From an uncultured Acetobacterium sp. (GTDB taxonomy: Bacteria > Bacillota > Clostridia > Eubacteriales > Eubacteriaceae): DNA of 64,000 bases. Of this stretch, positions 24,911-34,146 are shown piece after piece; the first letter of the stretch is position 1; each line of letters starts with the position of its first letter. Location of the stretch: assembly GCF_963664135.1 (NCBI RefSeq), contig NZ_OY760905.1:1488001-1552000 (forward strand), in the 5' to 3' direction. The position numbers and the translations under genes are program-made. Under the pieces are notes generated by a model that saw only the letters and a list, made by a program, of their open reading frames with translations, was not told the origin of the DNA and searched no databases.

Positions 24911-26710
24911 TCAAGCCTTGGAAATGGAGCCAAATGGACAGGCTTCAATACAGGCACCACATTTTATACATTTTGCAGTATCAATGGTATATGGTTTCTT
25001 CTTTTCGCCAGTAATCGCATCAGCTGGGCATTTCTTAGCACAGATACCACAACCTTTACATGTGTCTTCATTAATTTTGAAGTCTAACAAATGTTTACAT
25101 ACGCCGGCAGGACATTTTTTATCTTTGATATGTGCTTCATATTCGTCTCTAAAATAGTGAATCGTTGAAAGAACAGGGTTTGGAGCAGTTTGTCCCAGTC
25201 CACAAAGGGCTGAAGCTTTGATACCACCTGCCAATTCTTGTAATTTTTCAATATCTCCTTCAACACCTTTTCCGTCACAGATTCGTTCAAGAATTTCTAA
25301 CATTCTCTTAGTACCAATACGGCAAGGTGGGCATTTACCACAAGACTCATCTTGAGTAAAGTCAAGGAAGAAACGAGCAACGTCAACCATACAGTTGTCT
25401 TCATCCATTACGATCAAACCACCGGAGCCCATCATTGAGCCAATAGCGATCAGGTTATCATAATCAATTTTTGTATCTAATAAAGAAGCAGGGATACATC
25501 CGCCTGATGGTCCACCGGTTTGAGCTGCTTTGAAAGCTTTACCGTTTGGAATACCACCACCGATTTCAAATACGATTTCTCGCAGGGTTGTGCCCATTGG
25601 GATTTCAAGAAGACCGGTGTTATTGATTTTTCCACCAAGTGCGAATACTTTTGTTCCTTTAGATTTTTCGGTTCCTACTGATGCAAACCATTCTGCGCCT
25701 TTTAAGATGATGGCTGGAATATTTGCATATGTTTCAACGTTATTTAAAACGGTTGGTTTTCCAAATAAACCTTTGTTTGCTGGGAATGGAGGACGTGGAC
25801 GCGGTTCACCACGTTTACCTTCAATTGAGTTCATTAATGCTGTTTCTTCACCACACACGAAAGCACCGGCACCAAGTCGAATTTCAAGATCAAAACCGAA
25901 ATCGGTATCAAAAATGTTTTCACCTAGTAAACCATATTCTTTTGCCTGGTCAATTGCGATTTGTAAACGGGTAACAGCAATTGGATACTCAGCACGTACA
26001 TATACATAACCTTTAGCTGCGCCAACTGCAAAACCTGCAATCGCCATTGCTTCGATTAATGCATGGGGATCACCTTCTAATACGGAACGATCCATGAATG
26101 CGCCCGGGTCACCCTCATCTGCGTTACATGCTACGTATTTTACGCCGTCTTCTGATACTGCGTCATGAGCAAATTGCCATTTAAGACCGGTAGGGAATCC
26201 ACCGCCCCCACGACCACGAAGACCGGAAGCTTTAACTTCATTAATAACGTCAACTGGTGTCATGGTTAACAGTACTTTTTCAAGTGCCATGTAACCGTCA
26301 AAGCCAATGTATTCATCAATGTTTTCTGGGTTGATAACGCCACAATTAGCTAACGCAATACGTTTTTGTTTTTTGAAGAATCCTAATTCGTTGATTGACA
26401 GTGGATGATGTCCATCACCTTTTTCAGTGTAGATCAGTCGATCCAGTGGACGACCTTTGACAAGATGTTCTTCAACCATTTCAGCAATATCGGTTGCTTC
26501 AACGCGGCTATAGAATGTACCTTCTGGGTAAACAATAACAACTGGTCCCAGTTCACACAAACCAAAACAACCGGTTGCAACAACTTCAACTTCATCAAGT
26601 ATATCGTGTTTTACGAGTTCTTTTTTTAATTCCTTTACCAATACCATGGAACCAGAGGAAGTACATCCTGTGCCACCACAAATCAGTATCTGCGAACGTT
26701 TATATGCCAT
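24911..26710 (-). CDS. hydB: Bifurcating hydrogenase NADH/FMN subunit
   Basis: 599 aa NuoF-like protein. The N-terminal thioredoxin-like [2Fe-2S] domain has CGGTGCTSSG and CFGLCELGP. The NADH/FMN core has SGLRGRGGGGFPTGLKW and CNADEGDPGAFMDR. The iron-sulfur site is ESCGKCPPCRIGT, and two C-terminal 4Fe-4S motifs are present (CKGCGICAKKCP, CIKCGACIEACP). It oxidises or reduces NAD(H) and is the likely bifurcation site. 19 nt separate it from hydA and from hydD. Confidence 0.95.
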   Translation of the reverse strand: MAYKRSQILICGGTGCTSSGSMVLVKELKKELVKHDILDEVEVVATGCFGLCELGPVVIVYPEGTFYSRVEATDIAEMVEEHLVKGRPLDRLIYTEKGDGHHPLSINELGFFKKQKRIALANCGVINPENIDEYIGFDGYMALEKVLLTMTPVDVINEVKASGLRGRGGGGFPTGLKWQFAHDAVSEDGVKYVACNADEGDPGAFMDRSVLEGDPHALIEAMAIAGFAVGAAKGYVYVRAEYPIAVTRLQIAIDQAKEYGLLGENIFDTDFGFDLEIRLGAGAFVCGEETALMNSIEGKRGEPRPRPPFPANKGLFGKPTVLNNVETYANIPAIILKGAEWFASVGTEKSKGTKVFALGGKINNTGLLEIPMGTTLREIVFEIGGGIPNGKAFKAAQTGGPSGGCIPASLLDTKIDYDNLIAIGSMMGSGGLIVMDEDNCMVDVARFFLDFTQDESCGKCPPCRIGTKRMLEILERICDGKGVEGDIEKLQELAGGIKASALCGLGQTAPNPVLSTIHYFRDEYEAHIKDKKCPAGVCKHLLDFKINEDTCKGCGICAKKCPADAITGEKKKPYTIDTAKCIKCGACIEACPFGSISKA

Positions 26711-26729
26711 CTGCTCTTCTCCTCCTCAA

Positions 26730-27128
26730 TTAACCCTTAACCGTTGGATCGATGACCTTACCATCAACCACAGTCATGGTATATTCATCAACCACTTTGC
26801 CTTGAGCCAAGTGTTCATCTACAACTCGTGCAACCTTTTCTGCGGTCATGTGCACATAAGTTACTTTGTCATTGTTGGCATCGTAAACTTCTACAATCGG
26901 TTCTAATCGACATGAGCCAATACATCCGGTTTGAGCAACAGTTACGTCTACTAAACCTTTCGCGTCCACTTCTTCCATCAATTTAACCATGACTGGTCGA
27001 GCGCCTGCTGCGATACCACAGGTTGCCATTCCGACTACAACACGGTAGCCATTTTTGCCATGTCGTAAATTGATTTCATTTAATTTTTTTTCACGAATCG
27101 CTTTTAGTTCTGCTAAGGACTTTGCCAT
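26730..27128 (-). CDS. hydD: Bifurcating hydrogenase thioredoxin-like [2Fe-2S] subunit
   Basis: 132 aa; a small NuoE/HydB-N-like ferredoxin fold with cysteines in ATCGIAAGA and QTGCIGSCRLEP. It corresponds to HydD of the A. woodii complex by place and size. I chose the ATG at 27128 (MAKSLAELK), with GGAGGAAGAT before it; this overlaps the end of hydE by 38 nt. Confidence 0.88.
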   Translation of the reverse strand: MAKSLAELKAIREKKLNEINLRHGKNGYRVVVGMATCGIAAGARPVMVKLMEEVDAKGLVDVTVAQTGCIGSCRLEPIVEVYDANNDKVTYVHMTAEKVARVVDEHLAQGKVVDEYTMTVVDGKVIDPTVKG

Positions 27129-27678
27129 AAATATCTTCCTCCATAATTTCTTCAAGACCCTCTTGTACGAATTCCCGGATCCAGTTAAGAATGTCCGGTT
27201 CATTTAAAGATTCGACATTCAGAGTCTCTTTAATTTCACGTGTATTAAAAACAAATAGTTGGTTATTGTAGTCGTGTTCATAGTTAAGATCAGTCTCTCC
27301 AAAAGACATTACCATGGTGAGAATCGTATCTGCCATATTCCCGAGGGGTGCACGGTCAATATGATCTCGCATAAAAGTCCCAACCACTTTTGTTCCAACC
27401 CCCAGGGTTGAGCTTATCTCGAAAAATCCGCCGCATGCTTCCGCTGCTGCTTTGAACAGGGATAAACCCAGTCCAACTCGTCGGGTTGTTCTGGTCGTAA
27501 CAAAAGGATCAGTAATATTTTGAAGCCTATCAGCCGGTATTCCACATCCATCATCTTCGATGATAATGGTGAGTTCATTATTTGCCAAGGATTCAATAAT
27601 CACTAATTTAACAAGCTTCGCCTGTGCTCTGATGGAATTCTGTGTAATATCTAATATGTGAAGGGACAATTCTTTCAT
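27091..27678 (-). CDS. hydE: Histidine kinase-like ATPase of the hyd operon
   Basis: 195 aa GHKL ATPase domain: N-box QNSIRAQAK, IEDDGCGIPAD, and GLGLSLFKAAAEACGG. There is no dimerisation/phospho-acceptor domain and no sensor domain. Similar genes sit within hyd operons of Acetobacterium and Thermotoga (gene name by position). It is not known to be part of the purified enzyme, so a regulatory or protein-modifying role is likely. It follows hydC by 9 nt. Confidence 0.82.
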   Translation of the reverse strand: MKELSLHILDITQNSIRAQAKLVKLVIIESLANNELTIIIEDDGCGIPADRLQNITDPFVTTRTTRRVGLGLSLFKAAAEACGGFFEISSTLGVGTKVVGTFMRDHIDRAPLGNMADTILTMVMSFGETDLNYEHDYNNQLFVFNTREIKETLNVESLNEPDILNWIREFVQEGLEEIMEEDIYGKVLSRTKSDS

Positions 27679-27687
27679 AACTGTTAA

Positions 27688-28158
27688 CTAAAATTTTTCT
27701 AGGATTCCTGGAATTTCATCTACGGTCAAACGTCCAAATACTTCCTCATTAATCATCATTACTGGAGCTAAACCACAGGCGCCAACACATCGTGTTGCAT
27801 CAACTGACCATTTTCCATCTTCAGTTGTGTCACCAACAGCGGTTCCCAGAATGCTGTTAACTTTGTCAATAATTGGTTGGGAGCCTCTAACATAACAAGC
27901 TGTTCCCAAACAGATGCCAATTTTGAATTTTCCTTTTGGTGTAAGTGTAAATTGTGAATAAAATGTTGCCACACCATAGACTTCTGTTAAGGGGATCCCT
28001 AACTCATCTGCGATGGTTCCCTGTAGTGCAAGTGGTAAGTAGCCGTACTTTTCTTGTGTTTCTTGCAGAATTTGCATTAAACAACCTGGTACTTCTCTGT
28101 GCTCGGCGACTATTGCCTTTACTACGTCCAAATTTTCAACTGGTATTAATTCAGCCAA
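27688..28158 (-). CDS. hydC: Bifurcating hydrogenase NuoE-like subunit
   Basis: 156 aa with a thioredoxin-like [2Fe-2S] domain; ligands in CLGTACYVRG and CVGACGLAPV. It starts with TTG at 28158 behind AGGAGG at good spacing; no ATG fits. First gene of the hyd operon. It passes electrons between HydA/HydB and is needed for the bifurcating complex. Confidence 0.93.
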   Translation of the reverse strand: MAELIPVENLDVVKAIVAEHREVPGCLMQILQETQEKYGYLPLALQGTIADELGIPLTEVYGVATFYSQFTLTPKGKFKIGICLGTACYVRGSQPIIDKVNSILGTAVGDTTEDGKWSVDATRCVGACGLAPVMMINEEVFGRLTVDEIPGILEKF

Positions 28159-28224
28159 TTTTCAAACCTCCTAATTAAATCGTGCAAACCTTTACGCATT
28201 GATTGCATATTTTCTAACGAGGTC

Positions 28225-28254
28225 ATTATAACACATAACGAAATCTTTCGTTAT
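28225..28254 (-). promoter_or_regulatory. hyd operon promoter with a perfect operator palindrome
   Basis: The -10 TATAAT is at 28230-28225. Just upstream, where the -35 box should be, lies ATAACGAAA-TC-TTTCGTTAT (28235-28254), a perfect 9+9 inverted repeat. No TTGACA-like box is seen, which suggests an activator or a repressor bound over the promoter. The leader to the TTG start is about 60 nt. Confidence 0.6.
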
Positions 28255-28386
28255 ATTAATAACAGATAAATTTTTTACTCTTTTTACACCAAAATTTAAT
28301 GAAAACCTTTAACTTTTTTGATTTTTGAAGTAAAATTTCTACTCATTTGTTTTTTTTTCAAATAAAGTGTAATAATTTTGCACAAA

Positions 28387-28418
28387 AAAAGTAGGTATTT
28401 TTTTAAACACCTACTTTT
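28387..28418 (-). terminator. Terminator of the sensory-hydrogenase cluster
   Basis: AAAAGTAGGT / ACCTACTTTT stem, then a T run on the minus strand, behind the PHP gene at 28443. It also screens the hyd promoter from read-through. Confidence 0.85.
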
Positions 28419-28442
28419 GCGATAAACTACCGCACCGACCAA

Positions 28443-29171
28443 TTAGCCTAAATAACGTATTAGCGTTTGCCGCTGCATGTCTGGTAGTTCTAAAAAATAC
28501 TCCCGTTCGGCCATGTCTTCCAGTTGATGGGCATCGGAGCCATGAATAAACTGATAGTCTTTAAAAAACCGAAAATTGTTTAAGACATTCTCGAAAGTTT
28601 CCTTCTTTGAAACTTCACACGTCTTAATATCCAACTCCAGGGGAATAAAACCCAACGAGGCAATCAAGCTATAAGACTTTCGGTCGATATGAGCGGGAAC
28701 CATGACGCCCCCGAGATCCGTGACAATTTGCCAGAGCTGATCCACGCCAATATCGGTGGCTGAAATAAGCAGCTTATCGACCTCACCAATGATGTTATCA
28801 TTCTTGTCCATGATGTATTGGGGACCGAATAATGCTTTTTCATTTATAACATCCGGCAAGTGATCATAAATGATTTTATCCAACTCCATGGCCGCTTCCA
28901 GGGTTGGCAGATAAGCCAGAATATGAGCTTCTTCTTTGGTGGTGACTTCAATTCCCGGAAGAATACAAATCCCTTTTTCCAGTTCTTTTGCCAATTCTTT
29001 GGCAACAGCCATAATAGCCGGCAAATTCTTGGCGGTATTATGGTCGGTTACGGCAATAAAATCAAGTTCTTTGATAAGCGCCATATTGACAATGTTATTG
29101 GGAGTCATCTCTTCTTCTCCACAAGGAGACAAGACTGAGTGGATGTGGAGGTCTATGGCTACCTTTTCCAT
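28443..29171 (-). CDS. PHP-domain phosphoesterase of the hydrogenase-sensor cluster
   Basis: 242 aa PHP hydrolase. Metal ligands are in DLHIHSVLSPCG, IAVTDHNTA, a Glu in GIEVTTKEEAHILAY, the MVPAHIDRKSY segment and IHGSDAHQL. Short, without a polymerase domain; it resembles the RNase AM/YciV type, acting on nucleotides or RNA ends, though the substrate is not certain. The ATG follows the stop of the DRTGG gene by one base, so they are coupled. The link with a hydrogenase-like sensor hints at second-messenger turnover. Confidence 0.82.
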   Translation of the reverse strand: MEKVAIDLHIHSVLSPCGEEEMTPNNIVNMALIKELDFIAVTDHNTAKNLPAIMAVAKELAKELEKGICILPGIEVTTKEEAHILAYLPTLEAAMELDKIIYDHLPDVINEKALFGPQYIMDKNDNIIGEVDKLLISATDIGVDQLWQIVTDLGGVMVPAHIDRKSYSLIASLGFIPLELDIKTCEVSKKETFENVLNNFRFFKDYQFIHGSDAHQLEDMAEREYFLELPDMQRQTLIRYLG

Positions 29172-29172
29172 T

Positions 29173-29505
29173 TTATACGCCGGCGTTTCCTAGTATTTTA
29201 CAGACTTCATAGGCATTGAGGCCGGTGATGATAACGGGAATGTCTTCGATGATCGCACGTTCTAATGTACTTTCTTCCACTTCAGCGCCTTCGGGAATGA
29301 TGACACAGGTCATTTCAAGGAGGGTTGCCACTGCAATGATATTGACATGGGTCTGAATCGTTACCCAAGCACATTCGTTGCCGGCATTAGCCATAACCCA
29401 GCTTAATAAATCACCAACGTAACCACTTTTAATCACCCCTTCGATTCCAACCTGGGGATTGAGACACTTGAATTCTTTGTTTTCTAATAATTCACTAACC
29501 TTCAT
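29173..29505 (-). CDS. DRTGG-domain protein
   Basis: 110 aa; one DRTGG-like domain (KSGYVGDLLSWVMANAGNEC, VNIIAVATLLEMTCVIIPEG, VIITGLNAYEVCKILG). In other proteins DRTGG domains accompany CBS domains or phosphotransacetylase and are thought to bind small ligands. A second DRTGG protein is encoded at 31381-31731 in the same cluster, so the two may pair. GGAG precedes the ATG. Confidence 0.78.
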   Translation of the reverse strand: MKVSELLENKEFKCLNPQVGIEGVIKSGYVGDLLSWVMANAGNECAWVTIQTHVNIIAVATLLEMTCVIIPEGAEVEESTLERAIIEDIPVIITGLNAYEVCKILGNAGV

Positions 29506-29604
29506 TCATATTCTCCTTTAAATTTGCATATGTTATCCATAAAATAGATTTGATAATCTTTCAGGTTGTTGATAAAATTCTTTACTGTCTAATGGTGACA
29601 TTTT

Positions 29605-30948
29605 TTACTCTTTCTTGTTCAGGGGTTTTTCGGTGGGGTGTTCCACTTGCAATAGTTCATTGGTTAAAACTGAGAGATCTCTAACCCGGTCTTTTAAGAC
29701 AAAAACGCAGTCGATTTCTTTGGCTTTTCCGGCCACGATATCTTCGGCTAGAGCCCGACAGCCTGGAGCGCCGCAGGAACCGCAGTCCAGACCGGGAAGT
29801 TTATCTTCCAGTATTTCGATTTGTTTCATTTTGGCAATGGCTTTATTGATGTCCTGATCCAAGGGAACCGGGCTTCTTGGCAGAATGCGTTCTTTAATGT
29901 GCATCATGCCAGAGTTGTAGATGCTTTTTACATATTCATCTGACATATGAACAATGGATGTCTGCTTCATTTTTTTGGCCCGATCCTGAATATACATTTT
30001 GGCCACATAATTATTCTCTACTGTCAGACAACCGCCGACACAACCGCCGATACAGGCCAGACCTTCGAAAAACTCAATGGTATCCAGTTTACCGCATTCG
30101 ATTTCTTCCAGGACGTTGATGACGTTCTGGATACCGTCGACATGGAGGACATTTTTATTTTTAAGATATTCACTTTCGCCGCCTGAAAGTGCCCAGGAAC
30201 AGGATTCGGGAGTCGTATTATGGATGCCTTCCTGAATCGGGCAGTTGCCGATGTGGCTGGAGAGATCGCTGTAAATATCTTTGATGGCAATGGCGCCATC
30301 AATCAGATCATATTTATCATATTCGGTGGTAGCCGGATTATTGACCATGGTAGCTTTTGCCGCACAGGGAGTAACAAAAAAGACGCCGATTTCGTCGTTT
30401 TTAAAATTGCCTTCTTCACGCAACCGTTTTCGCACCAGTCTGGCGGTCATGGCCATGGGTGATTTTAATCGACAAATGTTGTCAGTGAGTTCGGGAAACC
30501 GCACCTGGATCAATTTAACAACCGCCGGACAGGCGGACGAAATTAATGGTTTGGGATAGCGTTTAGCATGGTATTCATATTTGAGGGCTTGCCCAACTAC
30601 CTCAGCGCCATAGGCCACTTCCACTACCTCATCAAAACCAAGGGCTTTAACGGCCGAAAGGATCTGCGTAATGGAATATTTCGGTTTAAATTGACCGATG
30701 ATTGCCGGCGCCACTAAGGCAACCTTATATTTATAATTCTCCTTTTTTGAGAGGAGATCTGTTTTTGCCAGCTTGGCATGATGGGGACAAATGCGTATAC
30801 ACTCCCCGCAATCAATGCATTTCGACTCATTAATAATTGCTTTTCCACCTCGAACTCTGATGGCTCCGGTGGGACAGCTTCTGAGACAGGTGGTACATCC
30901 CAGACATTTTTCCTCATCAAGGTATACAGAATGAAGTAATTTTTCCAT
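29605..30948 (-). CDS. Hydrogenase-like iron-sulfur protein, putative H2/redox sensor
   Basis: 447 aa. Two N-terminal 4Fe-4S motifs ([24 protein letters not shown]) precede an H-cluster-type domain with the four ligand cysteines at about 140 (SSACP), 195 (TPCAAK), 303 and 307 (within [12 protein letters not shown]). A PF04060-type 4Fe-4S site follows (CGSCGAPGC...C, 389-414). The proton-transfer Cys before the first ligand is Ala, and the GGGQ of catalytic enzymes is absent, as in sensory group C/D proteins. No PAS or kinase domain is attached; the neighbouring ATPase gene could provide output. Probably low or no turnover. Confidence 0.83.
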   Translation of the reverse strand: MEKLLHSVYLDEEKCLGCTTCLRSCPTGAIRVRGGKAIINESKCIDCGECIRICPHHAKLAKTDLLSKKENYKYKVALVAPAIIGQFKPKYSITQILSAVKALGFDEVVEVAYGAEVVGQALKYEYHAKRYPKPLISSACPAVVKLIQVRFPELTDNICRLKSPMAMTARLVRKRLREEGNFKNDEIGVFFVTPCAAKATMVNNPATTEYDKYDLIDGAIAIKDIYSDLSSHIGNCPIQEGIHNTTPESCSWALSGGESEYLKNKNVLHVDGIQNVINVLEEIECGKLDTIEFFEGLACIGGCVGGCLTVENNYVAKMYIQDRAKKMKQTSIVHMSDEYVKSIYNSGMMHIKERILPRSPVPLDQDINKAIAKMKQIEILEDKLPGLDCGSCGAPGCRALAEDIVAGKAKEIDCVFVLKDRVRDLSVLTNELLQVEHPTEKPLNKKE

Positions 30949-30967
30949 ATGCCTACCTTCTTTCTGT

Positions 30968-31384
30968 TTAAACTAAAAATTTCATGACAATTTTTGTGCC
31001 TTTGCCAATTTTTGAAGTGATTTCAAAATTATCAGCATTATTCTTCATGTTGGGTAAGCCCATTCCGGCACCAAAACCCATTTGTCTGACTTCGTCACCG
31101 GCAGTTGACCAGCCTTCAGTCATGGCCAGGTTCAGATCCTGAATTCCCGGGCCGACATCCTCGATGGTTAAGATCAATTCTTTTTCGCCGACTTCCAGAA
31201 TAATTTTACCACCAGATGAATGGATGGCTAGATTCATTTCGCCTTCATAGCCGGCAATGGATACTTTTCTGATAATTTTATTGGAAATTCCCAACTGTTG
31301 AAGGGTGTGTTTGATTTTTCTTGACGCTTCTCCGGCGGTTTCGAAATCGCCGCGTTTCACGTCAAAGATAAGTTCATAGCTCAT
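30968..31384 (-). CDS. RsbW-like anti-sigma/serine kinase ATPase
   Basis: 138 aa GHKL ATPase without further domains: N-box-like [24 protein letters not shown] and [14 protein letters not shown]. It resembles anti-sigma regulatory kinases of the RsbW/SpoIIAB class. It overlaps the upstream DRTGG gene by 4 nt (ATGA) and is followed 19 nt later by the hydrogenase-like protein. It is likely the signalling output of that sensor. Confidence 0.83.
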   Translation of the reverse strand: MSYELIFDVKRGDFETAGEASRKIKHTLQQLGISNKIIRKVSIAGYEGEMNLAIHSSGGKIILEVGEKELILTIEDVGPGIQDLNLAMTEGWSTAGDEVRQMGFGAGMGLPNMKNNADNFEITSKIGKGTKIVMKFLV

Positions 31385-31731
31385 CTAAGGTGAGCTCCTT
31401 TCAGACCGTTATTATAGAGAATGCCGCAGCTTTCGAAAAGAATATATTTGGTGGACATCACCATGAGATTTCTTTCTTTTGCCATTGCGATCATTTCCTG
31501 ACTTGGCATTTTATTTCTGACAAAGATAATACTGTTCATGTTAGCCATATCTGCAGTGTTAAGAACCTGCTTGTTGACAAGACCAGTTAGCAGAACGGCG
31601 TCTTCTCTGGCAAAGCATAAAACATCACTCATGAGATCACATCCAAAACCAGACTGGACTTCATCGTTGAGATGGCTTTCTCCTGACAACACAACAGCTT
31701 CGAGAAGGTCTCTTACTTGACTTAATTTCAT
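31381..31731 (-). CDS. DRTGG-domain protein, first gene of sensor cluster
   Basis: 116 aa; LEAVVLSGES, GCDLMSDVLCFAREDAVLLT and ADMANMNSIIFVRNKMPSQE fit the DRTGG/HPr kinase-like fold. I chose the ATG at 31731 (MKLSQVRD) behind GAAGGAGAAAG. A plausible promoter lies at 31765-31795 (TTGCTT, 18 nt, TACAAT on the minus strand). First gene of the five-gene unit ending at 28443. Confidence 0.78.
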   Translation of the reverse strand: MKLSQVRDLLEAVVLSGESHLNDEVQSGFGCDLMSDVLCFAREDAVLLTGLVNKQVLNTADMANMNSIIFVRNKMPSQEMIAMAKERNLMVMSTKYILFESCGILYNNGLKGAHLR

Positions 31732-31836
31732 AGCACTTTCTCCTTCATTTAAACTTGTTACTATCATTGTAAAGGATTTCCACTATCTAAAGCAAGGTGT
31801 TTAGTTGAATTTTTGCATTTCTTTGACTAATCTTTA

Positions 31837-34146
31837 TTAAAGAACTATTTTATGATAGGTCGCACCTAGCTTTTTAAGTTGAATCTCTTCGTCGTCATCA
31901 CAGGTGAACAGAATGACCTGTCGCTTGCGGCTTAGTTCTGACAGCAGTTTAAGCGCCTGGGCTTTTCGTTGTTTATCATATCTGACAAAGGGTTCGTCTA
32001 AAATAAAAGGCATCTCATGGTTGATCACATCGCCAATTCCATAGCGAAAAGCGAAATGAACCTGATCCATCGTACCGGCACTTAATTGTTCGGCATTTTT
32101 GAAATCCCCACCTTGGGGATCAACCACCTTAAGTTTCATGGACTCATCAATTTTCACCCCTTTGTAATGTTGGGTGATGGATTCTAAAATGTTTCCAATG
32201 TTTTTGTTTAACTCTGGAGCCGATTCCAGATGACAATCTTTCTGGATTGTTGCCAGAATTTTAAGGGCCGCGTCGCAGGCCTTGATTTCAATATCGCAGG
32301 CCTGGATCTGGGCATCCAGAGATTTAATGGTTTCTCTTATTTCTACCGGCAAACCAATCCCGTCGGTTAAGGCATTGTTTTCCCCTTCCAGTCTGGCTAT
32401 TTCTTTTCCTAAACGTAAAAGCTCTTCGGATTTTGGCGAGGCTTTTTGCCAGACCGTGTGTCCGCCATCTGTTTTGCCACCATTGACGGTTTCCAACAGA
32501 TTTTCCAGGAGACGTAAATTACCGTTAAAGCGAATTTTCAGTTCTTCTAATTGTTGGCCTTTTTGACAGCGCTCCGCATATTCGGAAACATCTTCAACAT
32601 CATATTCGGCCAGCTTTCTTTCCAGATCCCGCATGATTCCACGACGTTGTTCGAAAAGAACTTCAAAACCAGCCTGATGACGGGAAAGCTGAACAATAAT
32701 CAATTCGCCTTCATTTTGCATCTGTTCCAGTTCTTTTTGGGTTCGGACGGCTTTTTTGTAGAAATTATCAAAACCGACTGCGTCTTTAAGATGATACTTG
32801 TTGAGAATTTCTTCCTGAATGGGAATCAGTTTTTTATTTTTCAGTACGCGTCTTTTCTTCATCGTCGCTGAAATACCAAAACTAAGTCCCACAATACCTA
32901 CAATTGCCATCGTCACGCCAATGGTCAGAGATAAATTTTCCAGACCCTGACTGCTTCCCAGCAGGCCCATGTTAGCCAATACCACAAGGATCATGCCAAA
33001 CAGGGTTATGGTTCCGGAAACAACGTTGATAATGATGTTGGTTTTCTTCCCAACCTCTTCCACTTCACTTTGTTCTCTTTTGAAAAGCTCATAATCTTCA
33101 GCAATGCTTTCCAGATTGTTACCAGCCATGGTTCGGCGTTTCGATTCTTCTTTTTGGCGGATGGTTTTCAGGTGTTCAGAGGAGTCGGCCATTTCCTTCT
33201 CAATATAATCCATTTGATCACTGAATCGCTCAACCTGATTTTGAATGGCTTTTAAACCTTCCAGAGTCTTATAAGTAAAGCCCTCATAGATTTCGTCTTC
33301 TTTGATTCTCTTCGCCAGCAGATTATTCTCTTTTTCCAGTTTGTTAATCTTTTCATAGGATTGCAGCAGCTCTTTTTTTCGCTTAACCACTGATTCCTGG
33401 GTTAAATACTCATTTTCTGCTTCGATATGTTTCATTTTCTTTTGATACAGGGTGATCTTTTCCTGATTTTCAGCCACTTTGGCATAGGCTTCTTCGGCTT
33501 CTTTTAACACGGTCCGAAGTTCATCCCGCTCCCGGATGGCAGCGCCAACCCGAGACTTACTTTGTCCAGACCGGCCAATGGTATTCTTTTTTTCTTCCAG
33601 GCGGCGAACAATTCCTTTAAAATTAATTTCGATGCCGCTGGAATTCTGCATCTCCATGTAAGAATCCCGGATTTCATCCTGGGCACCGGACTCGGTGTCA
33701 CTATAAATCTGACGCATGTTAACGGTATTATTGTAAATTACCGAAGTCATTCCCAGTTTACCCAACGGCAGATTCTGGCGGATAACGCCGTCATATTTGA
33801 ATTGATCATTGATTATTTTTCCGGTGTTGTTATCGTAAATAAACAGGTTGTCTTTTGCTCTTAAAAAATTCCGTTCTAAACGAATTTCCTGCCCATCCAC
33901 CTCATAAACCAGAGAGCCACTATAATCAAACTGGTTCCAGGGCAGGTATTTTTCATATTCATCACTGAAAGTTTTCTTTTTTCGGTAGGGCTTGTAAAAG
34001 CCAAAAAACATTCCCTGAATAAAGGTCTGAATGGTCGTTTTTCCGGCCTCGTTACTACCATAAATCAGATTGAGCCCGGGTTCCAGATCGATGGTTTTAT
34101 TTTCAAATTTTCCAAATGCCTTAATCGTCAAGGTTTTTATTTTCAT
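31837..34146 (-). CDS. YhaN-type Rad50/SbcC-like ATPase
   Basis: 769 aa SMC-like ATPase. Walker A at the N-terminus (LIYGSNEAGKTTIQTF), long coiled coils at about 190-360 and 450-640, and a C-terminal signature (QLSAGTMDQVHFAFRYGIGD) with Walker B (MPFILDEPFVRYD). Unusually for Rad50, a hydrophobic pair of segments at about 373-430 (IIINVVSGTITLFGMILVVL and LTIGVTMAIVGIVGLSFGI) lies in the middle, as in B. subtilis YhaN, implying membrane contact. It overlaps the YhaO-like gene by 4 nt; together they should act on DNA ends. Confidence 0.88.
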   Translation of the reverse strand: MKIKTLTIKAFGKFENKTIDLEPGLNLIYGSNEAGKTTIQTFIQGMFFGFYKPYRKKKTFSDEYEKYLPWNQFDYSGSLVYEVDGQEIRLERNFLRAKDNLFIYDNNTGKIINDQFKYDGVIRQNLPLGKLGMTSVIYNNTVNMRQIYSDTESGAQDEIRDSYMEMQNSSGIEINFKGIVRRLEEKKNTIGRSGQSKSRVGAAIRERDELRTVLKEAEEAYAKVAENQEKITLYQKKMKHIEAENEYLTQESVVKRKKELLQSYEKINKLEKENNLLAKRIKEDEIYEGFTYKTLEGLKAIQNQVERFSDQMDYIEKEMADSSEHLKTIRQKEESKRRTMAGNNLESIAEDYELFKREQSEVEEVGKKTNIIINVVSGTITLFGMILVVLANMGLLGSSQGLENLSLTIGVTMAIVGIVGLSFGISATMKKRRVLKNKKLIPIQEEILNKYHLKDAVGFDNFYKKAVRTQKELEQMQNEGELIIVQLSRHQAGFEVLFEQRRGIMRDLERKLAEYDVEDVSEYAERCQKGQQLEELKIRFNGNLRLLENLLETVNGGKTDGGHTVWQKASPKSEELLRLGKEIARLEGENNALTDGIGLPVEIRETIKSLDAQIQACDIEIKACDAALKILATIQKDCHLESAPELNKNIGNILESITQHYKGVKIDESMKLKVVDPQGGDFKNAEQLSAGTMDQVHFAFRYGIGDVINHEMPFILDEPFVRYDKQRKAQALKLLSELSRKRQVILFTCDDDEEIQLKKLGATYHKIVL

